Shown: piece by piece, positions 8,857 to 17,794 of the stretch
Layout: every line of letters begins with the position of its first letter
How positions within the stretch are numbered: position 1 is the first letter of the stretch
Assembly (NCBI RefSeq): GCF_900116375.1
Contig: NZ_UETB01000012.1
Location: forward strand, 48,316 to 112,315
Source: Georgenia satyanarayanai
GTDB taxonomy: Bacteria > Actinomycetota > Actinomycetes > Actinomycetales > Actinomycetaceae
Length of the DNA: 64,000 nt
Reading direction: 5' to 3'
Notes under the pieces: generated by a model
What the model saw: the letters and a program-made list of their open reading frames with translations, nothing else
Database searches by the model: none
What the model was told of the DNA's origin: nothing
Made by a program: the position numbers and the translations under genes

Positions 8857-10077
8857 TCAGCCGCGCAGTCGCGTGAGCCCCTCGGCCGCGCGCTCCAGGA
8901 CGCTCTCCTGCTTGACGTAGGTGAACCGCACCCATGAGCCGAGCGCCTGCGCCGTCGGGGACCCCGCGGCACAGAACGCACTGACGGGGATGCCGACGAC
9001 GCCCGCCAGCTCCGGTAGCCGGCGGCACAGGTCGACGGCGTCGGTGAAGCCGAGCGGCGCGGCGTCGGCGACGACGAAGTACGTGCCTGCCGCGCGCACC
9101 GTGGCAAAGCCGGCGGCGTCGAGCGCGCCGGTGAGGAGGTCCCGGCGGGACTGCAGCGAGGCCTGGAGCCCGGCGACGTACTCCCCCGTCTGCCCGTCCT
9201 CGTCCGTGAGCGCCGTCGCGACGGCGTGCTGGAAGGGACCGGAGGCGACGTAGGTGAGGAACTGCTTGACGGTCCGCACGGCGGTGACGAGCTCGGCCGG
9301 CCCGTGCACCCAGCCGACCTTCCACCCGGTGAAGGAGAAGGTCTTGCCGGCCGAGGAGATCGTCAGCGTCCGCCCGGCCGCGGCGGGCAGGGTGGCGAGC
9401 GGGACGTGGCGGACGCCGTCGTAGGTGAGGTGCTCGTAGACCTCGTCGGTGACGATGACGGCGTCGCGCGCGGCCGCCTGCTCGGCCAGCAGGGTGAGCT
9501 CGGCGGTGGTGAGGACCGTGCCGGTGGGGTTGTGCGGGGTGTTGACCAGGACGAGGCGGGTGCGGTCGGTGAAGGCGACGCGCACGTCATCGGGGTCGAG
9601 GTGGAAGCCGTCGGGGCCGGGGCGCAGCGCGATGGTGCGGTGGGTGGCGCCGGCCATGGCGATCGAGGCGGCGTAGGAGTCGTAGTAGGGCTCGAGGGTG
9701 ACGACCTCGTCGCCCGGGCCGGTGAGCGCAAGGATCGTCGCGGCGATGGCCTCGGTGGCGCCGGCGGTGACGAGCACCTCGGTGTCCGGGTCGACGCTCA
9801 GCCCGTAGTGCCGGGCCTGGTGCGCGGCGACCGCCTCTCGCAGCTGCGGGATGCCGGGGCCCGGCGGGTACTGGTTGTGGCCGTCGCGGATGGCCGCGAT
9901 CGCCGCCTCCTTGAGGTGCTCCGGCCCGTCGACGTCCGGGAACCCCTGGCCGAGGTTGACCGCGCCGGTGCGGGTGGCGAGCTCTGACATCTCGGCGAAG
10001 ATCGTCGGGGCGACGGCTCCCGACGGCGAGAGCAGGCCGGCCCCGCGGGCCACGTCGATCCAGCGGTCACTACGCAT
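8857..10077 (-). CDS. PLP-dependent class I/II aminotransferase
   Basis: About 406 residues from the ATG at 10077; longer starts (10122, 10188) lack good ribosome sites. Fold type I landmarks are QYPPGPGIPQLREAVA, the TPHNPTG segment, TDEVYEHL and the PLP lysine in SSAGKTFSFTGWKVGW. This sequence style matches N-succinyldiaminopimelate aminotransferase (DapC) and kynurenine/methionine aminotransferases of actinobacteria; the substrate cannot be fixed from sequence. The gene stands alone, convergent with the membrane protein at 6484. Confidence 0.85.
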   Translation of the reverse strand: MRSDRWIDVARGAGLLSPSGAVAPTIFAEMSELATRTGAVNLGQGFPDVDGPEHLKEAAIAAIRDGHNQYPPGPGIPQLREAVAAHQARHYGLSVDPDTEVLVTAGATEAIAATILALTGPGDEVVTLEPYYDSYAASIAMAGATHRTIALRPGPDGFHLDPDDVRVAFTDRTRLVLVNTPHNPTGTVLTTAELTLLAEQAAARDAVIVTDEVYEHLTYDGVRHVPLATLPAAAGRTLTISSAGKTFSFTGWKVGWVHGPAELVTAVRTVKQFLTYVASGPFQHAVATALTDEDGQTGEYVAGLQASLQSRRDLLTGALDAAGFATVRAAGTYFVVADAAPLGFTDAVDLCRRLPELAGVVGIPVSAFCAAGSPTAQALGSWVRFTYVKQESVLERAAEGLTRLRG

Positions 10078-10206
10078 GAGGGCATCTTCGCACTGCACCG
10101 GCGAGGCGGTCGGTTCGTCCATCGGCACGCTCGCCAGCGCGCGTCGGGAGCGCCCCGAGAGCGGCCGGACCGAACTATGCGAGTGCACCGCGCAAATGGG
10201 CTGAAT

Positions 10207-10527
10207 TCATGTACGGATGTAGAAACCCTTCCACGTGGGCGTCCCCAGCGCCCCACACGTCGGTGTTAGGGAGGCGCCATGCCCCGCTCTCACCCAGGCA
10301 CCCCTGACGCTGTAGGCCCATCCAAGGCGATTGCAGCCCTGAACGGCCTGAACCTCTCCGGTGCCGCGGTTGCACCACGCTGCTACGCGACCGCGACCGT
10401 CATATGCAGAGCCACATGACGACGGGTAAGCCGCGGACGCCGGGATGGCGCTCACCACGAATGAACTCGCCACTAGGGCGACTGTTGCGGCCGCACTCGC
10501 GAGCGACCGCCGAACTGAGGTGTTCAC
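10207..10527 (-). CDS. Small secreted cysteine-containing protein
   Basis: 106 residues from GTG 10527, chosen for the GGGGGAGAA site upstream. The signal peptide ends SAIPASA, so the mature part starts at AYPSSCGSAY and has about 74 residues with four cysteines (SSCG, AWCN, QGCN, PTCG), probably two disulfides. No family is recognised. The product is Gly/Arg/Trp-rich, as in small secreted actinobacterial proteins. The surrounding 10.2-10.6 kb is visibly less GC-rich than its flanks. Confidence 0.6.
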   Translation of the reverse strand: MNTSVRRSLASAAATVALVASSFVVSAIPASAAYPSSCGSAYDGRGRVAAWCNRGTGEVQAVQGCNRLGWAYSVRGAWVRAGHGASLTPTCGALGTPTWKGFYIRT

Positions 10528-10655
10528 CTGTCTTCTCCCCCCTGCTGAAGAAGCCGCTCGGTCGAACGGTGGCCAAACCTTACTATCGACGAAACCCCCG
10601 CGGAAGCCTCTTGCATTGTTCAATTTCTGGCGACGCGGGCCTCGGTTAAGAACAG

Positions 10656-10690
10656 GAAGGCCCGCACCCGTCTCGGGTGCGGGCCTCCCG
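10656..10690 (-). terminator. Rho-independent terminator of the amidase gene
   Basis: AGGCCCGCACCC (10658-10669) pairs perfectly with GGGTGCGGGCCT (10675-10686) around a five-base loop. On the minus strand it lies about 25 bases beyond the amidase stop and is followed by a T-rich run (TTCCTGTTCTT). Confidence 0.85.
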
Positions 10691-10710
10691 TTAGGGCCGA
10701 CTCGCGACCG

Positions 10711-13110
10711 TCAGCCCACCGGCAGACGACGCACGCCCAGCGTGTCCTTCCCGTCGCCGTTCCAGTCCCCGACGTAGACCTCGTCGGCCGCTCGCCCGTA
10801 CATCACTGCGAAGTCGGCCGGCCCACCGACGAGCGAGTTCTTCACGAAGTACGCCTTGCCCCGGCGCACCGCGAAAGTGTCGGTGCCGTTGCCGTCCCAG
10901 TCACCGGCCAGCGTGACGTCGGCCGCCCGGCCGTAGGTGAACACCCGGTCCGCGTCGCCGCCGACCATCGCGTTCTTCACGTGGTAGGTCGCCCCTCGGC
11001 GGGCGGCGAAGGTGTCGGTACCGCTGCCGTCCCAGTCACCGACCACGATCGCGTCACCGGCACGGCCGTAGGTGACCACCGTGTCGGCGTCACCACCACG
11101 AAGCGAGTTCTTCACGTGGTAGGTGCTCCCGCGACGAATCGCCAGCGTGTCCACGCCGTCGCCGTCCCAGTCACCAACCACGAAGACGTCTCCCGGGCGG
11201 CCGTAGGTGAACACCCGCTCCGCCGGGCCACCCCTCGGCGCGTTGCTGACGTGGAACCGGTCCTCACGACGCACGACGATGGAGTCCGTCCCGTCGCCGT
11301 CCCAGTCGCCGATGAGCACCTCGTCGGCCGAACGTCCGTACTGGAAGGCGTGGTGCGCCGTCCCGGACCAGTCGTCGGAGAGGAAGAACCCGGACGGCGA
11401 CGGCGTCGGCTCGACCGGGTCGGAGGCGGCCGGCAGGTCGGGGAAGCCTGCCGGCGCGGCCCGGAGCTGGCTGGCCTGCTCGTAGTCGTAGGCGAAGCCG
11501 AGCAGCTCGCCCTCGGAGTAGGGCCGCCCCATGAAGGACAGGTCCATCGGCAGGCCCTGCGAGCCGAAGCCCATCGGCACGACGACGCCCGGGAAGCCCA
11601 CGGAGCTGTACCCCGCGAACGTCGAGGGCTTGGGGACGCTGGACCGCACGAACGTCGGGTCCTCGACGGTCTCGACGGGATTGTTGATCGGCGTCGCGAA
11701 GCTCGTCTCGTACGGGAAGACGAGCGCCTCGACGTCGTTGTCCTCGAAGAGGGAGAGCTTGTACTCCGTCGCGGCGGGCAGGACGCGTTCGATGAGGTCC
11801 TGGAACGCCGGATCGTCAGTCGACGTCGTGAGCGACCGCTTCAGCAGGTTCAGGACGCTGGCCTCCACGGGCAGCGCCGACTGGCTGACCTCCTCCTCGT
11901 AGATCTCGATGAACTCCTCGACCGTCTTGGGCACGTCCGGCCCGAAGGTCGCGAGGTAGGTCTCGAACTCCTCCTTGAAGCGGTAGTCGGCGATGGTGCG
12001 GATGTTCGGGCCGCCGTTGGTGAGGTAGAAGTCGACAAACTCGGGGTCCAGCTCGATGTCGACGAGCGTGGCCCCCTGCTCCTCGAGGGTCTCCAGTGCC
12101 TCCTCCGCCATCGCGTCGATCTCCGGGTCGCCCCCGAAGAACGTCCGCACGACGCCCAGGCGCACGCCGTCGAGAGCGTTCTCGTCCAGGTGGTCGAGGT
12201 AGTCGATGCCCGGGGTGCCGGGGGCGCCACCGGGGTAGTTCTCGTACACCTCCACGCTCAACGGGTCCGCCTCGTCCACGCCGGTCAGGGCGCGCATCAT
12301 GATGGCCGTGTCGGTGACCGTGCGGGCCATCGGGCCGGCGGAGTCGAAGGTGAGGTTCTTGGGGGCGATGCCGTCGCGGCTGATGAGGCCCGTCGTCGGG
12401 CGCAGGCCGACGATCCCGTTGTAGGCGGCAGGCCCGCGCACCGACGTGCTCGTGTCGGTACCGACGGCGAGGACGGCGAGGTTCGCCGCGATGGCCGCGC
12501 CCGAGCCTGCGCTGGAGCCGCCGGTGCCGCGCTTGGCGTTGTACGGGTTCACCACCTGCCCGTTGATGGTGTTGTAGCTGCCGCCGGCGAACTCCCCCAT
12601 CTCCGCCTTGCCGAGGATGAGGGCCCCCTCCTCGCGGAGCCTGGCGGTGATGAAGGCGTCGTCCGGCGGGACGGCGTCCTCGAGGATGACCGAGCCGTTC
12701 GTCGTCGGCATGTCGTCCGTGTCGATGTTGTCCTTGAGCAGGACTGGGATGCAGTGCAGGTCGCTTCGCGGGCCAGTGCGCGCGTACTCCTCGTCAAGAG
12801 CTGCGGCGGTCTCCAGGGCGTCGGGATTGACGGTAGCGACGGAGTTGATCCTGGGACCGGCGTCGTCGTAGGCCGCGATCCGCTCGATGTAGAGCTCGGT
12901 GAGCTCGACACAGGTGAGGGACCCTTCCGCGAACGCGCGGGAGATGTCCTCGATGGTCGCTTCCTCGAGGGTGAAGTCCTCGTCGGGCGCCGGCTGCGCG
13001 ACCGCCGGTGCCCCCATGGCGAGCGATGCCACCGTCGCGACACCGAGCAGCGCCACGCCTCGTCGTCCTGCGAGCGCGCGGGTCGCGGCTCCCTCCTTCG
13101 TGTGCTTCAT
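10711..13110 (-). CDS. Secreted amidase-signature hydrolase with five C-terminal Ca-binding-like repeats
   Basis: 799 residues. An N-terminal signal peptide ends GAPAVAQ. The amidase-signature domain spans about 50-540: the catalytic Lys is in VLLKDNID, the Gly/Ser segment is GTGGSSAGSGAAIAANLAVL and the nucleophile region GTDTSTSVRGPAAYNGIVG has the cis-Ser/Ser arrangement. About 20 kDa of repeats follow, five copies of a ~45-residue unit such as VVGDWDGDGVDTLAIRRG with YHVKNSLRGG, an FG-GAP/VCBS-like module (DxDGDG) common at C-ends of secreted actinobacterial enzymes. The substrate is probably an external amide or peptide. The start ATG has GAGAGGGAAC upstream and a terminator follows. Confidence 0.85.
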   Translation of the reverse strand: MKHTKEGAATRALAGRRGVALLGVATVASLAMGAPAVAQPAPDEDFTLEEATIEDISRAFAEGSLTCVELTELYIERIAAYDDAGPRINSVATVNPDALETAAALDEEYARTGPRSDLHCIPVLLKDNIDTDDMPTTNGSVILEDAVPPDDAFITARLREEGALILGKAEMGEFAGGSYNTINGQVVNPYNAKRGTGGSSAGSGAAIAANLAVLAVGTDTSTSVRGPAAYNGIVGLRPTTGLISRDGIAPKNLTFDSAGPMARTVTDTAIMMRALTGVDEADPLSVEVYENYPGGAPGTPGIDYLDHLDENALDGVRLGVVRTFFGGDPEIDAMAEEALETLEEQGATLVDIELDPEFVDFYLTNGGPNIRTIADYRFKEEFETYLATFGPDVPKTVEEFIEIYEEEVSQSALPVEASVLNLLKRSLTTSTDDPAFQDLIERVLPAATEYKLSLFEDNDVEALVFPYETSFATPINNPVETVEDPTFVRSSVPKPSTFAGYSSVGFPGVVVPMGFGSQGLPMDLSFMGRPYSEGELLGFAYDYEQASQLRAAPAGFPDLPAASDPVEPTPSPSGFFLSDDWSGTAHHAFQYGRSADEVLIGDWDGDGTDSIVVRREDRFHVSNAPRGGPAERVFTYGRPGDVFVVGDWDGDGVDTLAIRRGSTYHVKNSLRGGDADTVVTYGRAGDAIVVGDWDGSGTDTFAARRGATYHVKNAMVGGDADRVFTYGRAADVTLAGDWDGNGTDTFAVRRGKAYFVKNSLVGGPADFAVMYGRAADEVYVGDWNGDGKDTLGVRRLPVG

Positions 13111-13380
13111 GTTCCCTCTCCTCGTGCGTGCCGGTACGTGTGGACCGTGCAGACGGAGCGGCCGCAGGTACGCAGAAGCTGCTGTTCCTCAGCCATGGCG
13201 ACGCCCCCTACCCAGGACTGCTCCGTTGGTCGGAACGAGACGTCCAGGTATGGCCGATACTGCGAGACCGTCGTTTCCCCGGAGTTACCTGCTGTTGCGC
13301 CCGCGTAACAGTCGCGCACCGCGAGGGATCTCCCGGCTCCGCGTCGGTCCTAGACTCGGCCCGTCGGCGAGAGGAGAGCG

Positions 13381-14652
13381 ATGCCGCAGGACCACCACAC
13401 CCACCGCCGCGCCGTCGCGCTCCTCGCCCTGAGCAACGTCCTGGGCGGGATCGGGGTGGCGTCGGGGATCGCCGTCGGCGCCCTGCTCGCCGAGCAGCTC
13501 GGTGGCACGGCCGTGGCGGGCCTGGCCCAGGCCGCGGGGGTCCTCGGCGCCGCGGTCGCTGCCGTCCCGCTCGCTGCGCTGGCCACCCGGCGAGGTCGCC
13601 GGTGGTCCCTCACGCTCGGGTACACGATCGCCCTGCTCGGCGCGGGCCTCGTCGTCACGGCCGCCGTCGTCGGTTCCTTCCTCCTCCTGCTGCTCGGTCT
13701 GGGCACCTTCGGGGTGGCGCAGGCCGCCAACCTCCAGTCCCGGTACGCCGCCGCGGACGGCGCGAGCGCGGCCACCCGCGCCCGGTCGATCTCCGTGGTC
13801 ATGTGGGCGACGACGATCGGCTCGGTCGCCGGCCCCAACCTCACCGCCGCGGGTGAGCGGGTGGCGTCGGGTGTCGGCATCCCCGGTCTCGCCGGGCCGT
13901 ACCTCTTCTCCGCGCTGGCCTTCGCCCTCGCCGCCACCGTCCTCGGCACCTTCTTCCGTCCCGCCGACGACGGCGCGGACGGTTCGGTCCGGCAGCCGGT
14001 CCTCGTGCCCGGTGCCGCGTCCCCGCCGCGCACGGTCGGCGCCACGGGGGCCCTGCGCTGGGCGGCCGGGCACTCGGTGGCCCGGTTCGCCGTCGGGCTC
14101 ATCGCGCTGGCGCACGCCGTCATGGTCATGGTCATGGTTATGACGCCGGTCCACATGCGGCACAGCGGCATGAGCCTCGAGCTCGTGGGCATCGTCATCA
14201 GCGTGCACGTGCTGGGGATGTACGCGCTCAGCCCGGTGTTCGGGTGGCTGGTGGACCGGTCCGGCGGCGTGCGCGTGGCGGTCGGCGGCATCGCCGTCCT
14301 CTTCACCGCCACCGTGCTGGGCTTCGTGGCGGCGGCATCGGGCGGGCGTCCCGTCCTCACCGCGGCCGCGCTCACGGTGCTGGGGCTCGGCTGGTCGGCG
14401 TCGCTCATCGCCGCCTCCGCGCTGCTCACCGAGGTCGCACCGGACCCCGTCCGCGTCCCGCTGCAGGGAGCCACGGACGCCGTGATGAGCTACGCCGGTG
14501 CGGCCGCCGCCGCCCTGGCCGGGCCGGTCCTGGCAGCCGGCGGGTTCCGCGCGGTCAACGTCGCGGCGGCGCTCCTCGTGCTCCCCGCGGCACTCCTCGC
14601 CGTGGGCGCCGCCCGCCCGGCTCACGTCACCACGCCCGCCGACGGACGGTGA
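13381..14652 (+). CDS. MFS transporter (efflux-type)
   Basis: 423-residue major facilitator with about twelve hydrophobic helices; GAGGAGAG sits just before the ATG. Diagnostic stretches are ALATRRGRRWSLTLGY (loop 2-3 motif) and an odd Met/Val run MVMVMVMTPVHM in the middle helices, seen in actinobacterial MFS proteins annotated as drug or metabolite exporters. No substrate can be named. It is divergent from the amidase across about 270 bp. Confidence 0.8.
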   Translation: MPQDHHTHRRAVALLALSNVLGGIGVASGIAVGALLAEQLGGTAVAGLAQAAGVLGAAVAAVPLAALATRRGRRWSLTLGYTIALLGAGLVVTAAVVGSFLLLLLGLGTFGVAQAANLQSRYAAADGASAATRARSISVVMWATTIGSVAGPNLTAAGERVASGVGIPGLAGPYLFSALAFALAATVLGTFFRPADDGADGSVRQPVLVPGAASPPRTVGATGALRWAAGHSVARFAVGLIALAHAVMVMVMVMTPVHMRHSGMSLELVGIVISVHVLGMYALSPVFGWLVDRSGGVRVAVGGIAVLFTATVLGFVAAASGGRPVLTAAALTVLGLGWSASLIAASALLTEVAPDPVRVPLQGATDAVMSYAGAAAAALAGPVLAAGGFRAVNVAAALLVLPAALLAVGAARPAHVTTPADGR

Positions 14653-14666
14653 CGCCGCGGGGCGCG

Positions 14667-14807
14667 TCAGACGAACTCCTCGATGTCCGCTGTCTCGCCG
14701 GTCGTGACAGGCAGCCCTGCCACCTGGGGCTCGGGCGTCACGGTGTCGCTCGGCGACTCCGTGCGCTCGGCCGTGGTCTCGGTGGGGTGAATGTGCTGCG
14801 CGCCCAT
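14667..14807 (-). CDS. Microprotein A, 46 residues, MGxQ...EEF family
   Basis: ATG 14807, product MGAQHIHPTETTAERTES through a C-terminal IEEFV. It resembles the microprotein at 16622-16786 in its start MG(A/T)Q, the H..ET...RTES segment and the C-terminal EEF(V/L). Both have a GTG ten codons upstream in frame (VRTPGPKGDP here, VSVPGREGNP there), so the start could lie earlier. A TATAGT at about 14851-14856 on this strand may be the -10. Very small, acidic and Thr-rich; function unknown. Confidence 0.5.
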   Translation of the reverse strand: MGAQHIHPTETTAERTESPSDTVTPEPQVAGLPVTTGETADIEEFV

Positions 14808-15037
14808 AGGGTCGCCTTTCGGTCCGGGGGTTCTCACCGCCCGGTGTCGGACTATAGGTATCACGCTGCCACTCGACCGATGCCGCATTCCGCGCATGAA
14901 TTGAGAATGCCGTTCGCCGGTCGGCCCGTTCCGGGACCTCAGGCCCGGAACCCCTCGTCACCACCACGTCCCTCGCCGTGCGCTCCGCGCCGCCCTGGTG
15001 TCGACTGCCGGGAGAGTCGGAGCCGAGGAGTGAGCTG

Positions 15038-15913
15038 TTGGGACCTATGTGGATCGCGACCGTCGCGGGTGTCGTGCTCGTGCTCGCCGCGCTGTGGGAC
15101 CTCTTCCACACACTGTGGAACCCGAGCGGCCAAGGTCCCATCTGCCGGCTGTTCATGCGCCTGGTGTGGCGCACGTCGAAGCACGTTCACGCCCGCGCGG
15201 GGCGGCTCAGCGGCCCGGTCACGCTCGTCATCGTCATCCTCACGTGGGTGGTGCTGGTCGTCGTCGGGTGCGCGCTGATCTACTGGCCGCACGTGCCCGA
15301 GGCCTTCTCCTACAGCCCCGGTCTCATGCCCGAGGAGCGAGGGAACCTCCTCGACGCGCTGTACCTCTCCGCCGTCGCCCTCGTGACCCTGGGACTGGGC
15401 GACATCGTCCCCACGGCCGGGTGGCTCCAGCTGCTGGTCCCCCTCGAGGCCCTGCTCGGCTTCGCCCTGCTGACCGCCGCCGTCTCGTGGGTGCTCCAGG
15501 TCTACCCGGCGCTCACCCGTCGGCGTTCCCTCGCCCTCAGGCTCGACGCGTTGCGCCGTGCCGGCACCGCCGAGGCACTCCCCCACCTGGACCGGTCCGC
15601 CGCGTCCGGGCTGCTCGGGGAGCTGGCCGACGGCGTCGGGAAGGTCTACGTCGACCTGGTCCAGTACAGCGAGACCTACTTCTTCCGTGACAGCGGCGCC
15701 CGGACCACGCTCGCGGTGACGGTGCCCTACGCCCTCGAGCTGGCCGAGGTGGCCGAGGCGAGCACGGTGGAGGACGTGCGGCACGGAGGACGGACGCTCG
15801 CCGAGGTCCTCGCCGACCTCGCCGAGGTGCTCGACGACCAGTTCCTCCACACCGGCGCGGACACCGCCGGCGTGCTCGCCGCCTACAAGGACGACCAGAG
15901 CCTGCCCTCCTAG
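15038..15913 (+). CDS. Two-TM potassium-channel-like membrane protein
   Basis: 291 residues from TTG 15038, chosen since GAGGAG (15025-15030) is seven bases upstream; the next ATG is 15047. TM segments: residues ~5-22 (near WIATVAGVVLVLAALWDLFH), about 68-90 and about 140-160. Between the last two lies a pore helix plus selectivity filter SAVALVTLGLGDIVP, where TLGLGD matches the T-x-G-[YFL]-G-D filter of K+ channels. The soluble C-terminal half (~120 residues) is Ala/Glu-rich and helical, with no RCK domain recognisable. No neighbour suggests a role. Confidence 0.75.
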   Translation: MGPMWIATVAGVVLVLAALWDLFHTLWNPSGQGPICRLFMRLVWRTSKHVHARAGRLSGPVTLVIVILTWVVLVVVGCALIYWPHVPEAFSYSPGLMPEERGNLLDALYLSAVALVTLGLGDIVPTAGWLQLLVPLEALLGFALLTAAVSWVLQVYPALTRRRSLALRLDALRRAGTAEALPHLDRSAASGLLGELADGVGKVYVDLVQYSETYFFRDSGARTTLAVTVPYALELAEVAEASTVEDVRHGGRTLAEVLADLAEVLDDQFLHTGADTAGVLAAYKDDQSLPS

Positions 15914-15997
15914 CCGCGGACCTCGCCGGTCGCGGGCACCGTGCCGTGGGGCAACACTGGGTCGGGCAATCAGCCCCGACGTGCGTGGAGGTGGCCC

Positions 15998-16597
15998 GTG
16001 GCCCGCAACGAGCACCGACAGAACCAGGACGACGACGGCCACGGCGGTGGACACCCCGGCTCCGGACGGATGTACCTGCGCTTCGGCGCGATGCTGCTGA
16101 CGGCCATGGTGGTCATGTACTGGGTGATGTTCGTCGGCACGTGGGAGTGGGGCCACGTGCGCTTCAGCCAGAGCCGCGTGTTCATGGCCGTGACCATGGG
16201 CGGCGCGATGGGGCTCGTCATGCTCGCGTGGATGCTCAACATGTACCGGAGCACCAAGGCGAACGTCATCGTCGTCGTGGCCAGTCTCGTCCTGCTCGGC
16301 GGAGGGACAGCGCTGGACCGCAGCCAGGCGACGGTGGGTGACTCCTCCTACATGAAGGCGATGATCCCGCACCACTCACTGGCGATCACGCGCTCCGAAC
16401 GCGCCGGGCTCGAGGACGTGCGCGTGTGCGAGCTGGCGGTGGAGATCAGCGAGGCCCAGCGCCGCGAGATCATGGAGATGGACTGGCTCATCGAGGACAT
16501 CGCCGAGAACGGCCCGGCGACGACCGCCGCGGAGGCCGAGGCCCGGCCCGTTCCCACCTTCACCGAACCCGCCGAGCGGGACTGCAGCGGTGGCTGA
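15998..16597 (+). CDS. DUF305-type membrane-associated protein
   Basis: 199 residues from GTG 15998, with GGAGG (15987-15991) six bases upstream. After a Gly/His/Asp-rich N-terminus come helices around FGAMLLTAMVVMYWVMF, VTMGGAMGLVMLAWMLNMY and NVIVVVASLVLLGGG, then a DUF305-like segment MKAMIPHHSLAITRSERAGL and QRREIMEMDWLIEDI. DUF305 proteins are often near metal-resistance or copper genes and carry His/Met; that role is inferred. It lies just after the channel gene. Confidence 0.75.
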   Translation: MARNEHRQNQDDDGHGGGHPGSGRMYLRFGAMLLTAMVVMYWVMFVGTWEWGHVRFSQSRVFMAVTMGGAMGLVMLAWMLNMYRSTKANVIVVVASLVLLGGGTALDRSQATVGDSSYMKAMIPHHSLAITRSERAGLEDVRVCELAVEISEAQRREIMEMDWLIEDIAENGPATTAAEAEARPVPTFTEPAERDCSGG

Positions 16598-16621
16598 CGC
16601 CCGCGCTCTCCTGCTGGCTCG

Positions 16622-16786
16622 TCAGAGGAACTCTTCGGAGTCCCCGAACTCGCTGATCGTGAAGCGAAGCACGGCCTGTTGCATCTCGTACTTGGCCGCC
16701 AGCGTGTCTCGCCACGACTCCGTGCGACTGGCCGACTCCGTGCGACTGGTCGCGGTCTCGACCAGGTGATCTCGCTGAGTGCCCAT
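16622..16786 (-). CDS. Microprotein B, 54 residues, related to microprotein A
   Basis: ATG 16786 with GGGAGGGCAATCCC before it. The product begins MGTQRDHLVETATSRTES and ends EFGDSEEFL. It has the same start and end as the 46-residue protein at 14667-14807, and its core SWRDTLAAKYEMQQAVL matches PRWRETLVTEHAAMQARL of the protein at 38199-38342 (W-R-[DE]-T-L-x2-[KE]-[YH]-x-M-Q). An in-frame GTG sits ten codons upstream exactly as in microprotein A. Function unknown. Confidence 0.55.
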   Translation of the reverse strand: MGTQRDHLVETATSRTESASRTESWRDTLAAKYEMQQAVLRFTISEFGDSEEFL

Positions 16787-16913
16787 GGGATTGCCCTCCC
16801 GTCCGGGTACTGACACCGCCCGATGCCAACGCCGCCATTAGTACCACGGCGCGCCTTACTGGTGCACCCCTTCTGCCTGGGCCTTCACCACGGCGTCGTC
16901 GCACCCCGAGGTG

Positions 16914-17474
16914 TCAGGTTCCCAGCAGCCCCGGGGGCATCCGTTCCGCCCCTCTCACGCCACCGAGCATGGCCGGAGCGATGGGTTCCCCCCGGCGCAG
17001 GACGCTGAGTGTGCCGGTCGGCTCGAGGACGACGGCGGCCACCTCCGCGTCGCTGCGGATCCCGGCCTGCCGCAGGCGGGACCGCAGCTGGCTCTCGGTG
17101 ACGTGCGTGCGCCGCAGCTCCCTCCACAGCACCTCGGACCCGGCCATGAGGAGCACGGGCGCGTTGTTGGCCAGTCGCTCCCAGCGCGGCCGCGAGCTCA
17201 TCCACCCGAGCGCTCCCTCGAGCGCGAGGAGCGTCACCACGGCGATGAGGCCGGCGGCCAGCGTGGGGCTGTGGCCGAGGATCGCCCGGCCCAGGACGGC
17301 ACCGAGGACGATGACGACGACGATGTCGAAGCCGGAGAAGCCGGCCAGCACCCGCTGACCGAGCGAACGGGTGAGCACGATGAAGCTCAGGTAGAGCACC
17401 GTCGTGGACACGACCACCGACACCGCCGCGCCCGCCGAGATCCCGAGGTTTCCCACCAGCTCCTGCACGTCCAT
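16914..17474 (-). CDS. DUF421 (YetF-like) membrane protein
   Basis: 186 residues; ATG 17474 with GGGAGG just upstream. Three N-terminal helices (residues ~8-85, e.g. FDIVVVIVLGAVLGRAIL) precede a cytoplasmic alpha/beta domain. The family hallmark 'FSGFDIVVVIVLGAVLGRAI' and the DUF421 tail with LMAGSEVLWRELRRTHVTES and AAVVLEPTGTLSVLRRGE are clear. DUF421 proteins are small envelope proteins of unclear function, linked in Bacillus to spore/germination and stress. Confidence 0.85.
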   Translation of the reverse strand: MDVQELVGNLGISAGAAVSVVVSTTVLYLSFIVLTRSLGQRVLAGFSGFDIVVVIVLGAVLGRAILGHSPTLAAGLIAVVTLLALEGALGWMSSRPRWERLANNAPVLLMAGSEVLWRELRRTHVTESQLRSRLRQAGIRSDAEVAAVVLEPTGTLSVLRRGEPIAPAMLGGVRGAERMPPGLLGT

Positions 17475-17794
17475 CGCGCCTCCCAGACCGCTCCGCACCC
17501 CGGCATCTCCGAACGCGTCACGCTACCCGTCGGGCCGGCCCGCGGCGGTGCGCAGCACCCGTCCACACCGCGGCCCCGTCCGCGCAGGAGTCCGTTCGAC
17601 GACGACGGCGCCACGTCGCGGTCCCCTCTCCTGCGGTGCACGGATGGTCGGGGACGTCGGCGACGAGCCACGACGCGCGAAGGACGGGGAGCGGCAACTC
17701 AGCGAATTCACGGACGGAGCGTTGCAGGCGATGAACCGGCCATCGCTCGACCTGCACGCTGCGCTCGGCTTCCGCGCGGTGACACGCGATCTCG
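17475..17794. other. 320-bp gap with a possible GNAT scrap
   Basis: No intact gene. On the plus strand around 17731-17793 one frame reads NRPSLDLHAALGFRAV, which is like the C-terminal NxPSxxLHxxLGF motif of GNAT acetyltransferases; nothing upstream restores the domain. The remainder is unremarkable high-GC sequence. Confidence 0.35.

Noticed and set aside
10981..13308. 775-codon plus-strand frame opposite the amidase
   Set aside because: Shadow of the amidase; low-complexity composition and no plausible start site.
13111..13380. A small gene between the amidase and the MFS transporter
   Set aside because: Short frames on both strands overlap without ribosome sites; better read as a divergent promoter region.
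17731..17793. GNAT acetyltransferase gene
   Set aside because: Only a 16-20 residue motif resembling a GNAT C-end; no domain upstream or start, so it is not a supportable gene.
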